Shown piece after piece: positions 11,301 through 22,068 of a stretch of 64,000 nucleotides of DNA. The stretch lies in the NCBI GenBank assembly GCA_029945375.1, contig CM057058.1, positions 1,798,001 to 1,862,000 on the forward strand, given 5' to 3'. The position numbers and the translations under genes are program-made. Each line of letters begins with the position of its first letter. Position 1 is the first letter of the stretch. The notes below the pieces were generated by a model. The model saw only the letters and a program-made list of their open reading frames with translations. It was not told where the DNA came from and made no database searches. Source of the DNA: Agaricus subrufescens (lineage: Eukaryota > Basidiomycota > Agaricomycetes > Agaricales > Agaricaceae).

Positions 11301-12991
11301 GGTTTGTCCGAAAGTGTCTTGTGGACAAGTGAAATCACGACTATGCAAATACTTTGTTCCTTGTACTCGTCCGAATCGGCCAGTGACAACTCAATTGTTG
11401 TTTCACAGGGGAGAATTCGACGAAAGAGGTCTAACGAACAACCTGATACCTTTACCAATAAAGATTCTAAGATATCGACACCTGTTCGCTAAACGATAAC
11501 GAAAAGGAGGCTCGGCATATGGTCTAGTGAGTTTTAGGACAATTCTCATGTTCTCATGTTCTCCGAGGAAAAACTCTCGCTTGAAGTAGAGTTTTTTTTT
11601 TTTGCTTTGAGGGTTGTGAGATTTTCTGATACGCTAGCGGGTACGTTCAATTCATATACGTCCAATTCATAGGACTCGAAACCCAAATATGATACTTTAT
11701 TTCTGATTTCCAGTCTTCTGATGGAGGTTATTCCTGATCGTCCTGTACGGGTGTAGTTGATCGTATCGGGTGAATTGGGTTTACTAGACATATTATCGTA
11801 AGCGGCATGACGTTAAACTCGCATATAGCGGTCGATTATCTTGTTGTATCTCTTCATTATACCGGTAACCAGGCCGACTAAGAAAGCCAGTTTATAATCA
11901 TTGAAAGCTTTGCACAACACCCATCGATTCCACCGCCACACAGGCTGAATTACATATTCATCGAGAAATCAGGAGTACTTGGGGCAACGCCAACTGCCTA
12001 ACACCGAGGTCTCGTGAGATCTCACTGTATCAGCTCCAGTGCCTGTTTTTTTAAAGAAAAGGATTTCGGCCCGTGCCGTATCAAGTGCAAGGCACAACAC
12101 AAAACTATTGCCACATGGCCAACTAAACCCAGTCAATACTTAAGGCACTGTTTTGAAAACCCCCTAACGAAATTGAACACGCATTTCTATATATCTGATC
12201 GCTAGCGGCCGCAATAAGTTATCGGGGCATGAATTTCGCATCGAACGCATTTTTTTAAAAAAAACATCGCGTTTCTGTTTATTTTTATTTTTATTTTTAT
12301 TTTTGGGGTTTTTAGAAAATATTAGGTGCCCTCGAAAATGAGACTTGAAAGGCGTGCTTATAGGTCGGAAAGTCTTAAGTTCCGAGCGCAAGAAATGGAT
12401 TTTCAATTTACGGCTCCGGATAGAAAGCCGCAGGTTGAACCCTTTTTTTTTTCTTCTTGTTATCAGAGAATCAGTTACAATTATCATATCATAAAGATTG
12501 TGCCGTGGCGCCTTTCCTTGGATGAACATGAGTCTTTTTAATTTGGAATTTGCAGTCTGGAGAAATTGGGCCGGAGAATTAAATAGAACACAAAAATTGT
12601 AGATGTTCTAGAGGCCCCACTTACCCCACTCTCTTCCGTAGAGTGTTCTGTAATTGGTTGGTGAAGAACGTGTAGTAAAGTGTGTAATCACCACTGTCTC
12701 CTTCCATCATTCAATGATTAATAGAAAGTTAAAAATCCCCCAAAAGGAACTCTCGGTGATTTGCGAATTTCAAAACAACTCGCATAGTCTGGTATATTCC
12801 GGGCACATACTAAGTACCTAGTATCAGAACCAGAAGGATAGGGGAGACTGCCCTGAATCGGGCCGAACGAATTTGGTTGGACCCGCATGGTACACTCGGC
12901 CTAGACTGGAGGTGGTGAGGTGTAAGATGGGAAAATAGTCAGCAAACTACGCGCATATGACCTATAATTTAGTTGCAAATCGATAGATAGG
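8349..12991. other. Gene-poor region, no supported gene
   Basis: About 4.6 kb without a frame that shows family motifs or a splice-consistent series of exons. The open frames present are under 100 codons, many start at non-ATG codons, and they look random. The base composition is visibly AT-richer than the flanking genes and homopolymer A/T runs are frequent. I saw no long terminal repeat, no integrase, reverse-transcriptase or transposase motif, and no tRNA. It could be a decayed mobile element or a long regulatory spacer, which I cannot tell apart by eye. Confidence 0.45.
12278..12304. repeat. ATTTTT hexanucleotide microsatellite
   Basis: Four perfect ATTTTT copies follow a short T run, with a further poly-A/T tract about 25 nt upstream. 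It sits inside the gene-poor region and is probably simple slippage. Confidence 0.85.
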
Positions 12992-14595
12992 TCAATTACC
13001 CAACCCCGGCCCGTCAATCCTCTTCGAGATCCTTTCTTCCATCCACGGCGCGATGGTCCAAAAATCACTCCAGGCAAATGACGCGAACTGTTGTCTTCCC
13101 GCATTTAGCGGATTATCTGACCCAGGATCTTCTGATGGAACGATGATCTGCGCAATTAGCCTACGAATTTCGTAACGGCATCGAGGTTATTGGTCAGCGG
13201 GCATTGGGTGAAGCCGACACGAGTACAACAGTAGGTTACAGTAAATGCAGAATTGAAATACAAACGTTCTGGATTTAAGCAACAGGGCTCCAATGACAGC
13301 GAGGGACGTACATGAGTGGACCTACCCAATGCAAATTATCCTCATTTACGGGGTTACTGACCCAACGTCTATCACCACCCCCAGGGGTGAAGAAAGGATA
13401 ATTGGCATAGGCGGCCGAAGGTACCGGGTACTGTAGTTGTGTGTATGTATTGCTGGTCATCTCATATTCCTGGGACACTAGAAGATAATGACAGTCACAT
13501 GACAGGATGTGAATCGGACGGCAACGACGAACAGAGACAGGTGAGAGACCAGAGGGACGCATACTCACGATAATGAGGGACAGATAGGACAGTCATCAGA
13601 GGATAGGCGCCGTAATCTTGAACATGCTCGTCTGCATTGGAGATTCTTCGACGGCAGGTCGCATTGGGTTTGATTTGACCTGCCTCGATTCCAGGCGGCT
13701 GGACAAGCATATGGGCATTCGGGTTGATGGTCAACGTTGTTTTTGGCCTAGCAAGTGTTCCGAACGCGATGATGCGAACATCGACAAGCTCAAGGACAAC
13801 CTGTGACCGAGTTCAACTTCTGATGATGTTCGGGCTCGGTAAGAGATGGCAAACCCTTTGCTGGGTGTCGAGGTGAGTCAGGTTGTTTTGGAACCTACGC
13901 GATGGGAGGGTTCAGGTTAGGGCACAAGGGCAAGAATGGGGTGAAAGAAGCACAGACTTCATGTCATCAAATATAACAAAAGGGTCAAAACCGCGTGAGG
14001 TGACTTGGAGCTGGTTAGCAGAGCCATTCCGATTGAGAACGATGTATCTAATTCGATAGATCAATCGAAGGCTCAACGCCTCAGATGGGGGTGGAGTACT
14101 TTGTCCAGGCCTCGTCTGTGGTGCAGCTGGTGGTACTGCGGTGCCAGACGCGATGAAGGATCCTGGAATTGATTGAGGAGGGTCGAGGAATCGATTAGAA
14201 ACGACAGACTTGAGGTAAGCTTCCTTCCAATGACTCTCTTTCTTCCATTTCACCCAGCTTGGCAGGAATCTTCTGCGGAAAGCCTCTTCCCACTCGGACT
14301 CTTTCAGGTTGGGCAGGGTGGCTCTGAAGAGGAGGAAGGAGGGCTGTGCGAGAGAGAGGATGTCGATCCAATTGTGACGGGGCACGATGCTTCGGACACT
14401 GAGGTGGGTGAGTGCGGGGCCATAGTTGTGGGCGTGGAGATCGCGGAGGATGGGCCCGCGCCAGGGATTGAGGGCGGGGTCTGATGCGACGGAGCGGAAG
14501 CGGCGCGAGAGATAGGCGGCGACGAGGAGGTCGGCGAGGGAGAGCTCGGCGAGGATGTCTGCGACGAGCTCGACGGGGAGGGCGTCGAGGAACAT
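12992..14595 (-). CDS. F-box protein of unknown target
   Basis: The N-terminus is a clear F-box (LPVELVADILAELSLADLL, with SRRFR soon after), the segment that binds Skp1 so that an SCF ubiquitin ligase can recruit a substrate. The rest has no repeat family I recognise. The first exon runs from ATG 14595 to about 13960. It joins through a phase-2 intron to FQNNLTHLDTQQR, then to VVLELVDVRIIAFGTL, continues past a 68-nt intron near 13560, and reaches a last exon ending GPGLGN at 12992. The exon containing NPNAHMLVQPPGIE could be mistaken for a separate gene because a TTG opens its frame, but it has an acceptor and no ATG. The final intron (about 13330-13150) is long for this genome and could hide another exon. 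The gene is divergent to the Skn1-like gene. Confidence 0.75.
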
Positions 14596-14748
14596 GTGGT
14601 GGTGGAGGTGTGTGCTAAAGATAGCACGAAATGATCGGGACAAGATTGGCTTGTGCTGCTTCCTGCCAACTCCACTCCGAAGCTACGCTCGCCATGGCAT
14701 CTATTACCTCGATGCCTCGATTACCTCTCTTCTCTCCCTCTCTTCCCC
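14596..14748. promoter_or_regulatory. Short bidirectional promoter region
   Basis: Only 153 nt separate the start codon of the F-box gene (minus) from that of the Kre6/Skn1-like gene (plus). Any core promoter elements for both must lie here or inside the 5' coding sequence. The plus side is pyrimidine-rich (repeated CTCT and TCCC) just before the ATG, as is common upstream of fungal transcription starts. No TATA box is obvious. Confidence 0.5.
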
Positions 14749-17376
14749 ATGAACTCCCCCTCCCCCAGCTCCCCCCGCCCGGGTTTCATGACCACCGACT
14801 CCCTCAGCGTCTTCAACCACAGCTCCAGCTTCGGCGACCTCCGACGCGGCAGTGGTGTAGGTGTTCTCTGCGTTGCCTGCTCGCCCACAAGCCTAACTCT
14901 CCTCCAGACCGGCAGCGACTCGCCCTATTCTTTTGCCTTCAGCGCACGCTACAGCACTCTTTCAGAAAAAGTACGACGCTCTTCGGCCAGCCTGTCCGCC
15001 CGTCCTCACTATTTTTCCCAGTACTCTCTTTCACCCGATCCCCGGTCGTGGGGCTCCAACCTGTCGCCAGACTTTGTTGAACCCGACGACTCGCTCCACA
15101 ACCCAGAACACTCGCTCCACCCCGATGGCAGGCGGTTTACGTTTTCGGCGCGAGGCCTCGCCAATCTGGGGTGTCTGGCCATGCTCAGTGCGGTCTTTCT
15201 CGTCGTCTTGTAGGCGCAGTATCAGCCCGCGTATGCCAACCAGGCTCATGTGCCATATATAGCATCGGGTATCCCATAGGCATGTATGCCACCTCCAAGT
15301 GGCCCAGAAGTCCAGGCTTTAATATTGGCGGCATTAACTCGACAGGGCAGGTGCGTCTATTTTTGGCCCGCGCGTCCAAACTCTATTCTTATCTTTACGT
15401 CCTCGTATCCCCGCTCCACAGGTCCCCTCCATGGGTAATTTCGGCCTTATAGACCTGGATACCCCGAAAGACGCGTTCGTCCGCAAGTCCTTTCGAGACG
15501 GAGACGACTGGATTCTCGTCTTTTCCGACGAATTCAACACTGATGGCCGGTCTTTTTATCCCGGCGATGACCCATATTGGGAGGCCGCGGATCTGCATTA
15601 TTGGGTGAGCCTTCTTGTTCGATATATGGTTCTCCAAGGCAATACGTTACCCGAGTCAGGCAACCAACAATTTGGAGTGGTATGATCCCGCTGCTGTCAC
15701 AACTGCCAACGGCTCCCTCGTCATCACCTTCTCCGAAACTCCCTCTCACGGCCTAAACTTCCAAGGAGGTAAGCCTTCCCCGAAATATACAATCCGGCAT
15801 GTTGAAAACGCGCATATATAGGTCTTATATCCTCATGGTAAGTGATTCCAGATCTGTGACTAATAAAAACTGAAATCCGGACTAAAGGAACAAATTCTGC
15901 TTCACCGGAGGCATATTCGAAGCGGCGGTACAACTTCCGGGAGCTAACAATGTCGTCGGCATGTGGCCCGCCGTCTGGACAATGGGGAATCTCGGTCGTG
16001 CTGGATATGGAGCCACATTGGAAGGAATGGTACAATCTCCATTTCACTTTTTCAAATCTCTATTCATATTTTCTAGTGGCCATACACATATGACTCATGC
16101 GACGTAGGAACTGTATCAAATCAAACAATAAATGGCCTCCCGGTTGCCGCCACCGTAAACGGCGATCACTTGTACGACGGCGTGCTTTCTTATCTGCCCG
16201 GCCAGAGACTTTCACGATGTACATGTGATGGTGAAGACCACCCTGGACCGAAACACTCCGATGGATCATATGTCGGCCGGTCAGCACCTGAAATCGACGT
16301 ATTCGAGGCCCAGATGGGAGGAAAGCCGCTGAGCGGTGAGGTTTCGCAATCTGCACAGTGGGCGGTGAGCAGAGATTTTTTTTTCATGAGACAACAATAG
16401 TCCTGAGCGTGCGAGGCTAGCCTTTCGATGAATCATATCTTTGGGACAACTCAACCGCAAACATGGTCCTTGCCAATCCGAGTATGTCAAGAATCAACGG
16501 ATTTGTAGGGAACGTTGTCCAAGAAGCCACTTCGGTGGTGACCAAGACAAATCAACGATGCTATGAACTAGTCGAACCCTGTTATTCTGTCTATGCTTTC
16601 GAGGTAACGCATAATGGTCCACTGCGTCGGAAACTTTCACTTATCATCTCCTAGTACAAACCAGGTAATGATTTATTCGTTGTACGATATCGGTGATTAA
16701 ATTCTCCCTCCTTTGTTCTTTACTGGCAGGCTACGATGATGCGGTATGTTCTGCCTTATAACATTACCCGTCTGATCCTGAATCTTAAACCAACAAGTAC
16801 ATCACATGGGTGTCTGATAACCAGATTTCATGGACACTCAACGCCGGGGGCATTGGCGCGAACGCAGCCGTCGAGATATCCGCAAGGCCTGTGCCGCAGG
16901 AACCTATGGTATGTACTCCAAATTACTCGTTCCTATTCTGGAATGTTGACAATCACACAGTACATGATTATTAACCTTGGCATGTCCGAGAACTTTGGTG
17001 CAGTGGATTTTGCACACCTCACCTTTCCGAACCATCTCCGCGTGGACTACGTGCGAGTGTATCAACCTATGAATAAGGTTAATATCGGATGCAATCCAAC
17101 TGATTTTCCCACAGAAAGCTACATTGACGCGTAAGTTTTTATGCTTCAAGTCATGTCTTCCTCATGATCGTTGACCCTTTTTCATTGATTGGTTACACCT
17201 CGCTTATTTATTACATGCTTGCTGGGTATGCCTGTTTGTAATTTCGACAATTGCCACCTCCCCCTCCCCCTTCTACGAACAGACACCTCGAAGCATATTC
17301 GAACCCTAATTTGACGACCTGGAGGAGTGAGTATGGAAGACCGTTTCCGAAGAACAAGTTGTTGGAGAGTTGTTAG
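14749..17376 (+). CDS. Beta-glucan synthesis-associated protein, Kre6/Skn1 family (GH16-like)
   Basis: A membrane protein of the secretory pathway needed for cell-wall beta-1,6-glucan in yeast. More than ten exons join cleanly. The N-terminal cytosolic tail of about 130 residues is Ser/Pro-rich. It is followed by a single membrane anchor (LGCLAMLSAVFLVVL) whose codons run across an intron into FIGYPIGMYATSKWP. The lumenal GH16-like domain then contains DDWILVFSDEFN, DDPYWEA, the active-site-type motif EIDVFEAQ at about 16295, and NLGMSENFG. It ends LLESC at 17376. Single anchor, lumenal catalytic domain and overall length of about 640 residues all match Kre6/Skn1. The acidic triad E-D-E is present, so activity is not obviously lost. 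Whether it acts as hydrolase, transglycosylase or chaperone is unsettled for the family. Confidence 0.93.
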
Positions 17377-17888
17377 GATTACGAACAATGAATTTTCTAA
17401 ATGGCATTCTTTTCTTTTTTTTTCTCGTCTAGCATGTGTTTTCTTTTTGTCGCAGTGCTTTAAACTCCACTACATCCGTTTTTGGACCGAATCATACGAC
17501 CGATCACTCTCGTTGTTTTTTTGTTGTGCACAGCTTTGTTATTGCTTTTTTTGTATGCTTCGCTCGCTTAGAATTCTATAGACTTCTTTATTAGAATTTT
17601 CTCTTTTTTTTTTTCATGTCTCGCCACTCGCTATACAACACATATATTTTTTGTTTATTCAGTTGGGGGATTAGTGGAAGAACCGAGAATCGCAAAATGT
17701 CCACGCGGGTAGCATCAAAGCCTGTATCTGCCGTATCGAGATCGATATCTCTGACGAAATATTGGGTTGCACCAGGTAGTTTGCCCACAAAACGATTTTT
17801 TATGAGCCTATACAGAGCGGTCGTGGACGACCGACTTTATTCGATGAGAGGACGGATTCGACAAAACATCTCTTGCCGCATAAACCTT
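17377..17888. other. Intergenic between convergent genes
   Basis: This is T-rich sequence downstream of the Kre6/Skn1-like stop, with several poly-T tracts. A plus frame of 126 codons at 17616-17996 overlaps the end of the next minus-strand gene and has no recognisable motif. No gene is called. Confidence 0.5.
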
Positions 17889-17935
17889 TTACTCTGTATC
17901 CAACCACTTTATTCTCTTGTTAAAATGTGTGATCT

Positions 17936-19360
17936 CTATCTGGCCACTCTTCGATATTCCTCTAAGCATATCTCGCGCTTGTGGCAGCCAAATTGATCCC
18001 AGGGCGCTTTGAATTCAATCCTGATGTCAAGATGAAAATGGGACGTCTCGCCAACAATTCGATTCCTGAATAGGTCTAGAAACCAATCAGAAAATGATGG
18101 TGGATGGTCACGATTGAGATCTGGAGAAGCCACGACTAGGTACTCGAGACTGGGTAGATACATATCTTCGTGATTGCCTTTCTGGTATTGTAATGCATAG
18201 ATGGGTTGGACAATACAATCGATTGAACGATGCTTGAGTTCTAGGATCCGCAGTTTCGGTAATAGACAGAATATGAGATGGAAATCGGTAGTCTTCCAAG
18301 CTTGAGGAAAGTTCTGCAGGACGAGCGTTGTAAGAGTTGTTGATACTTGACGACAGAATGGAAGGATGGACACAGGACCCTCCTCCTTGTTTCCGTAGCT
18401 CCACCCCAAGTTCAAGAAGTCAAGGATAGGCGTTTGTAGATTTGTGGAGGGAGTTGCGCCTTTGTACATTGTTGTAGCGGTTAGTCGTTTGAGGCGGTTA
18501 AGAGTAACAAGGTCGTTAGGTTTATTGCATTGGTCAAGGTCGTCAATCACGAGCTCCACTAGATTTGGGCACTCCTTTAGGAAGTCTAGATTCAAGGTGT
18601 GCTCCATGTTAATCAAGTGTAGAGTGTGCATAGTGGAGGGAAGAGAGATTGATTCGAAGTAACCTGCGTCATATATGGCGACGCGAGATAGTGATAAACT
18701 TGATAGATCGATACGAGGTTCGTGATATACTTGTAGGTTAAATAACACAAAAGTGTCGAGTGCGGGCAAGGAGGAAAGGAAGGCGAGTTGTTCCTCGTGT
18801 ATATCGAACAAGGACCGAAGCTCTAAAGCCTTGATTTTTTGGTTTATGGCAGGGGAAGAGAAAATCTCGGATATCATCTCTGCTGTAAGGAGTTCAAAGG
18901 AAAATTGAGCTTTGACCGAGAGTTCCAGATGGGACGTATGGGATGCACAGTGACGCAACAAGGAACTAAATTTCACCCAGCTAGTTGGATCATTGGGTAT
19001 TGATAGAAAAACCCTCTTCCACAACTCTGAAGTACCCAGAGCGATAGCACGAAAATGGGTCGAGACACGTGCCAATGCAAAAGCTTGGTGAAGATCACGG
19101 TTTCTGCCATGACGACTTGGTTTCAGAAAATCTTCCGGGTCAATCATTCCCTGGAAAACAAGTGACAAGATTTCGGGGGGGATGGTATAGATTGGGGAGT
19201 ACATTTGGTTTGTACGATGACGGCGGGCAGCTTCTAGCCTTTGTTCGCTGATTTCGCCAAATTCCTCATCAGCGCGACCAATCGCTTGGACTTCTTGTAT
19301 CATGATTCCAGAAACCGGGTCAAGTGGGTCGCATAGTGGGGAAGAGTCTTGAGAATGCAT
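17936..19360 (-). CDS. F-box/LRR protein, tandem copy 1, 3' frameshift
   Basis: First of three tandem paralogs. It has an F-box near the N-terminus (IPPEILSLVFQGMI) and leucine-rich segments through the rest, the layout of a substrate receptor of an SCF ubiquitin ligase. The start at 19360 (MHSQDSSPLCDPLDP) is chosen because it aligns with the start of copy 2. The frame extends 5' to an ATG at 19561 that would add a hydrophobic stretch absent from both other copies. Relative to copies 2 and 3, one nucleotide is missing at about 17993. After DQ the protein continues out of frame for some 18 residues to a stop at 17936. The next frame still encodes the conserved tail (WLPQARDMLRGIS, then QIEITHFNKR) and reaches a stop at 17889. 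Either this copy is starting to decay or the base is a sequence error. Confidence 0.8.
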   Translation of the reverse strand: MHSQDSSPLCDPLDPVSGIMIQEVQAIGRADEEFGEISEQRLEAARRHRTNQMYSPIYTIPPEILSLVFQGMIDPEDFLKPSRHGRNRDLHQAFALARVSTHFRAIALGTSELWKRVFLSIPNDPTSWVKFSSLLRHCASHTSHLELSVKAQFSFELLTAEMISEIFSSPAINQKIKALELRSLFDIHEEQLAFLSSLPALDTFVLFNLQVYHEPRIDLSSLSLSRVAIYDAGYFESISLPSTMHTLHLINMEHTLNLDFLKECPNLVELVIDDLDQCNKPNDLVTLNRLKRLTATTMYKGATPSTNLQTPILDFLNLGWSYGNKEEGPVSILPFCRQVSTTLTTLVLQNFPQAWKTTDFHLIFCLLPKLRILELKHRSIDCIVQPIYALQYQKGNHEDMYLPSLEYLVVASPDLNRDHPPSFSDWFLDLFRNRIVGETSHFHLDIRIEFKAPWDQFGCHKREICLEEYRRVAR

Positions 19361-19585
19361 TAAAGAGTGCTGTAGTGGTTCCGCGTTCTTCACTGTAGAC
19401 GTAGATAAGTTAATACGGAAGGTACGTTGGTGAAAGGAATTAGCCTGAATAGTAAGATGATACCTACGCTCCCGACAAACGAAACAACTAAGAGCGATGA
19501 TGAAAAGGAGGATCCAGTTTATATAGTACACGATCCCGCGGTGATCATCTGACCAGCACATAATGTCTTTCAAGAGTCAAGATTG

Positions 19586-19780
19586 ATGAAGCTGAGGATA
19601 TCCTTTTCTCGTTTCTCTTATCACACACAGACATCAATTGCAACTTAGGCTCGGAAGAATTGGGTGCACTCCAACGGGGAAACAATATCCCGAGTATATG
19701 CGACCCCTACTAGAAGGATACTTACAGGAGGAAACGGGCTCTAATATCCCGATATTCATTGCTCAACTCGAGTAGCTGGC
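19586..19780 (+). pseudogene. Haspin gene fragment (relic 1)
   Basis: This stretch aligns by eye with about 25150-25300 of the intact haspin gene on the same strand, including a perfect 29-nt match (19683-19711 against 25236-25264). The matching gene region is the acidic linker just before the kinase domain (coding for QYPEYMRPLLEE in the intact gene). Substitutions and small length differences lie on both sides, and no haspin 5' end or kinase domain remains here. It sits just 5' of F-box copy 1, in the same divergent orientation that intact haspin has to F-box copy 3. Confidence 0.85.
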
Positions 19781-19869
19781 AAGGCACTTTATATGATATA
19801 ACGGATTCCCTGTGTCCATAGTCACGTAGAGTATTATATAAAACTCTTCTTTCCTCGTCGCAAAAACCC

Positions 19870-21333
19870 TTACTCCACATTCAGCCACTCTACCCTTTTG
19901 TTATAATGCGTGATCTCTATTCGACCCCTCGAAATCCGTCTCAATTTATCTCGCTGCTGTGGTAACCAGATTTGATCCCAGGGTACCGAAAAGTCAAGCC
20001 TGAAGTCAAGATGGAAATAGGACGTCTCGCCGACATTTCGATCTACGAGTAGGTCTAGGAAGCAATTGGAAAAAGATGGTGGATGACTACGATTAGAGTC
20101 TCGAGAAGCCACAACGAGATGTTCCAGACTAGGTAGACACATATCTTCGCGATTGTCTTTATGTGATTGTAATGCATAGATGGGCTGGACTATACATTCA
20201 ACCTCTTGATGATTGAGCTCTAGAATCCGGAGTTTCGGTAATGAACCGAATAGGAGCTGGAAGTCGGTACTATTCCAAGGTTCGGGGAAGTCCTCAAGAA
20301 TAAGAGTAGTAAGAGTTGTTGATACTTCACGACAGAATGGAATGATGGACGTAGGACCCTCTTCGTTATTTCCATAACTCCACCCTAAGCTCAGGAAGTC
20401 TAGGATGGGCGTTTGTAGATTCGTGAAGGGAGTCGCGCCTTTGTGTATCGTTGTTGCAGATAGTCGTTTGAGATGGTTAAGGGCAACGGGGTTGTGAAGT
20501 TTATTGCAGTAGTCAACGGTGTCGATCACGAGCTCCACTAGATTTGGGCACTCCTTTAGAAAGTCTAAGCTCAACGAGTACTCCATGTCGATCAAGTGTA
20601 GAACCTGCACGGTGGAGGGAAGAGAGAGCCGTTCCAAGGCACCGGTACCATAGATGGTGACGTAGGACAGCGACAGGTCTGGCAGATCAAGGTAGAATTG
20701 GTGGCCGTCTAGGTTGTTGAACAGCACAAAAGTGCCGAGTGCAGGCAGAGAGGAAAGGAGGGAGTAAATTCCCTCAGATGTGTCGAAGGGGGACAGAAGC
20801 TCTAAAGCCTTGATTTTTCGGTTTACGGCAGGGGAAGAGAAAATTTCGGTAATTATTTGTGTTGGAAGAAGCTCATCACGAGCTCTGATCGAGAGTTCCA
20901 GATGGGGCGTATACGATGCACAGTGATTCAACAAGGAAGTGCATTTCACCCAACTGGCTGGGTCGTAGGATATTGATAGAAAAACCCTCTCCCACAGCCC
21001 TGAAGTTTCCAGAGCTACAGCACGGAAGTACGTTGAGACACGAGCCAAAGCAAAGGCTTGTTGAAGATTGCAGCTCCTGCTATAAGGGTCTGGTTTCAGA
21101 AAGCCATCCAGTTCAATCATCCCCTGGAAGATAAGTGACAATATTTCGGGGGGAATGGTATAGGCTGGGGAGTATAGTTGGTTGGTGCGATGACGGAGGG
21201 CGACATCTAGCTTTTGTTTGTTATATTCATCGAATTTCTCGTTGGTGCAACCAACTTCTTGGCCCTGTTGTGTCAAGATACCAGAAGCGGGGTCAAGTGG
21301 GTCGCATGGTTGGGCAGGGCCTTTGGAATCCAT
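19870..21333 (-). CDS. F-box/LRR protein, tandem copy 2
   Basis: A single uninterrupted frame of 487 codons starting MDSKGPAQPCDPLDP. It contains the F-box IPPEILSLIFQGMI at about residue 60 and a series of leucine-rich segments, several identical or nearly so to copy 1 (for example DFLKECPNLVELVID and PILDFLSLGWSYGN). The C-terminus ends ITHYNKRVEWLNVE, which gives the reference for the broken end of copy 1. It probably recruits a substrate to Skp1-Cul1, but the substrate is unknown. These intron-free paralogs contrast with the intron-rich genes around them. Expanded F-box/LRR families are common in Agaricomycetes. Confidence 0.88.
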   Translation of the reverse strand: MDSKGPAQPCDPLDPASGILTQQGQEVGCTNEKFDEYNKQKLDVALRHRTNQLYSPAYTIPPEILSLIFQGMIELDGFLKPDPYSRSCNLQQAFALARVSTYFRAVALETSGLWERVFLSISYDPASWVKCTSLLNHCASYTPHLELSIRARDELLPTQIITEIFSSPAVNRKIKALELLSPFDTSEGIYSLLSSLPALGTFVLFNNLDGHQFYLDLPDLSLSYVTIYGTGALERLSLPSTVQVLHLIDMEYSLSLDFLKECPNLVELVIDTVDYCNKLHNPVALNHLKRLSATTIHKGATPFTNLQTPILDFLSLGWSYGNNEEGPTSIIPFCREVSTTLTTLILEDFPEPWNSTDFQLLFGSLPKLRILELNHQEVECIVQPIYALQSHKDNREDMCLPSLEHLVVASRDSNRSHPPSFSNCFLDLLVDRNVGETSYFHLDFRLDFSVPWDQIWLPQQRDKLRRISRGRIEITHYNKRVEWLNVE

Positions 21334-21904
21334 TGAAGTATGCTTTTGTGGGTTTGTCTCAAGGCTATCAAGACTGAACTCGAGGAAGCTATTCTTTGTC
21401 TCCGAGGTAGTCAGCTGGGTTTACTGCGAATCGACTGGATTAATTAGGAATAAGGGCTAGTGGTATCCACCGGTGCTACTCCACATGAGTCAACGTTTGC
21501 GTAAAAAAGTGTAATCTTAGTGATATACTCACAGCATACGTAGGCACGGTGTATGATTACGGACAGTCCCAAAGTACGCGCACACACGATAGTAGATAAA
21601 GGAAAGTGATGAAAGGGAAAAGAGGGCAGATGGTGAGTTCGGTTTATGTGTGGCAATCAACGCGCCCGATGACCTCATCAGTCAGTCATTATGCTTCTTA
21701 CATTTTGTCGGACATTCCACATTTGACATTCAAACATTCCGAATTGTCCACGGCTTTATGAACACTTTGTCAGCCTTTAAATATCGCGAGCGAGCTTACC
21801 TTGTCTGATAGATTTGGTAATTTCATTTGGCATAGGTAAAGAAAAATCCTCACAGCAATATATATATATTGACTGCTTCCGACATGGAATGTTTACGATA
21901 CGAA

Positions 21905-22020
21905 TCACAGATCGTTTTTACTCTGGGATGCGTTCGAGAACAGAAAGTATCAGTGAGTATGGAAAGTGGAACTAGTACATCTTTATTCACTGCTGACTGA
22001 CGATATAGTATTTGATATCG
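21905..22020 (+). pseudogene. Haspin 5'-end relic (relic 2)
   Basis: This segment matches the sequence around the start codon of intact haspin (about 23880-23990). The ATG at 21928 aligns with the real ATG at 23904, and the following bases still resemble the haspin N-terminus (intact MLSSKTKSINVYGKRN; here MRSRTESISEYGKWN). An in-frame TAG follows at 21973 after 15 codons and similarity fades soon after. It lies 5' of F-box copy 2 and upstream of copy 3's 3' end, the expected place in a duplicated F-box/haspin unit. It is not expected to encode a product. Confidence 0.8.
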
Positions 22021-22068
22021 TGCTACGCAGGAGGACATAGAAAAACTCCTTTCTTATTGCCTGAATCT

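Noticed and set aside
8349..12991. Retrotransposon or LTR element in the gene-poor gap
   Set aside because: No direct terminal repeats or reverse-transcriptase, integrase or transposase motifs were seen by eye; an ancient decayed element cannot be excluded without a repeat search.
13495..13734. Separate small gene opening at 13734
   Set aside because: It begins at TTG, has a splice acceptor upstream, and continues the F-box protein reading frame of the gene starting at 14595.
17616..17996. Plus-strand 126-codon frame
   Set aside because: No motif, low-complexity hydrophobic and basic composition, and it overlaps the end of F-box copy 1 antisense.
19361..19573. N-terminal extension of F-box copy 1 containing a hydrophobic, membrane-like segment
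   Set aside because: Copies 2 and 3 start at the position matching 19360 and lack this extension; the most upstream codon of the frame is TTG.
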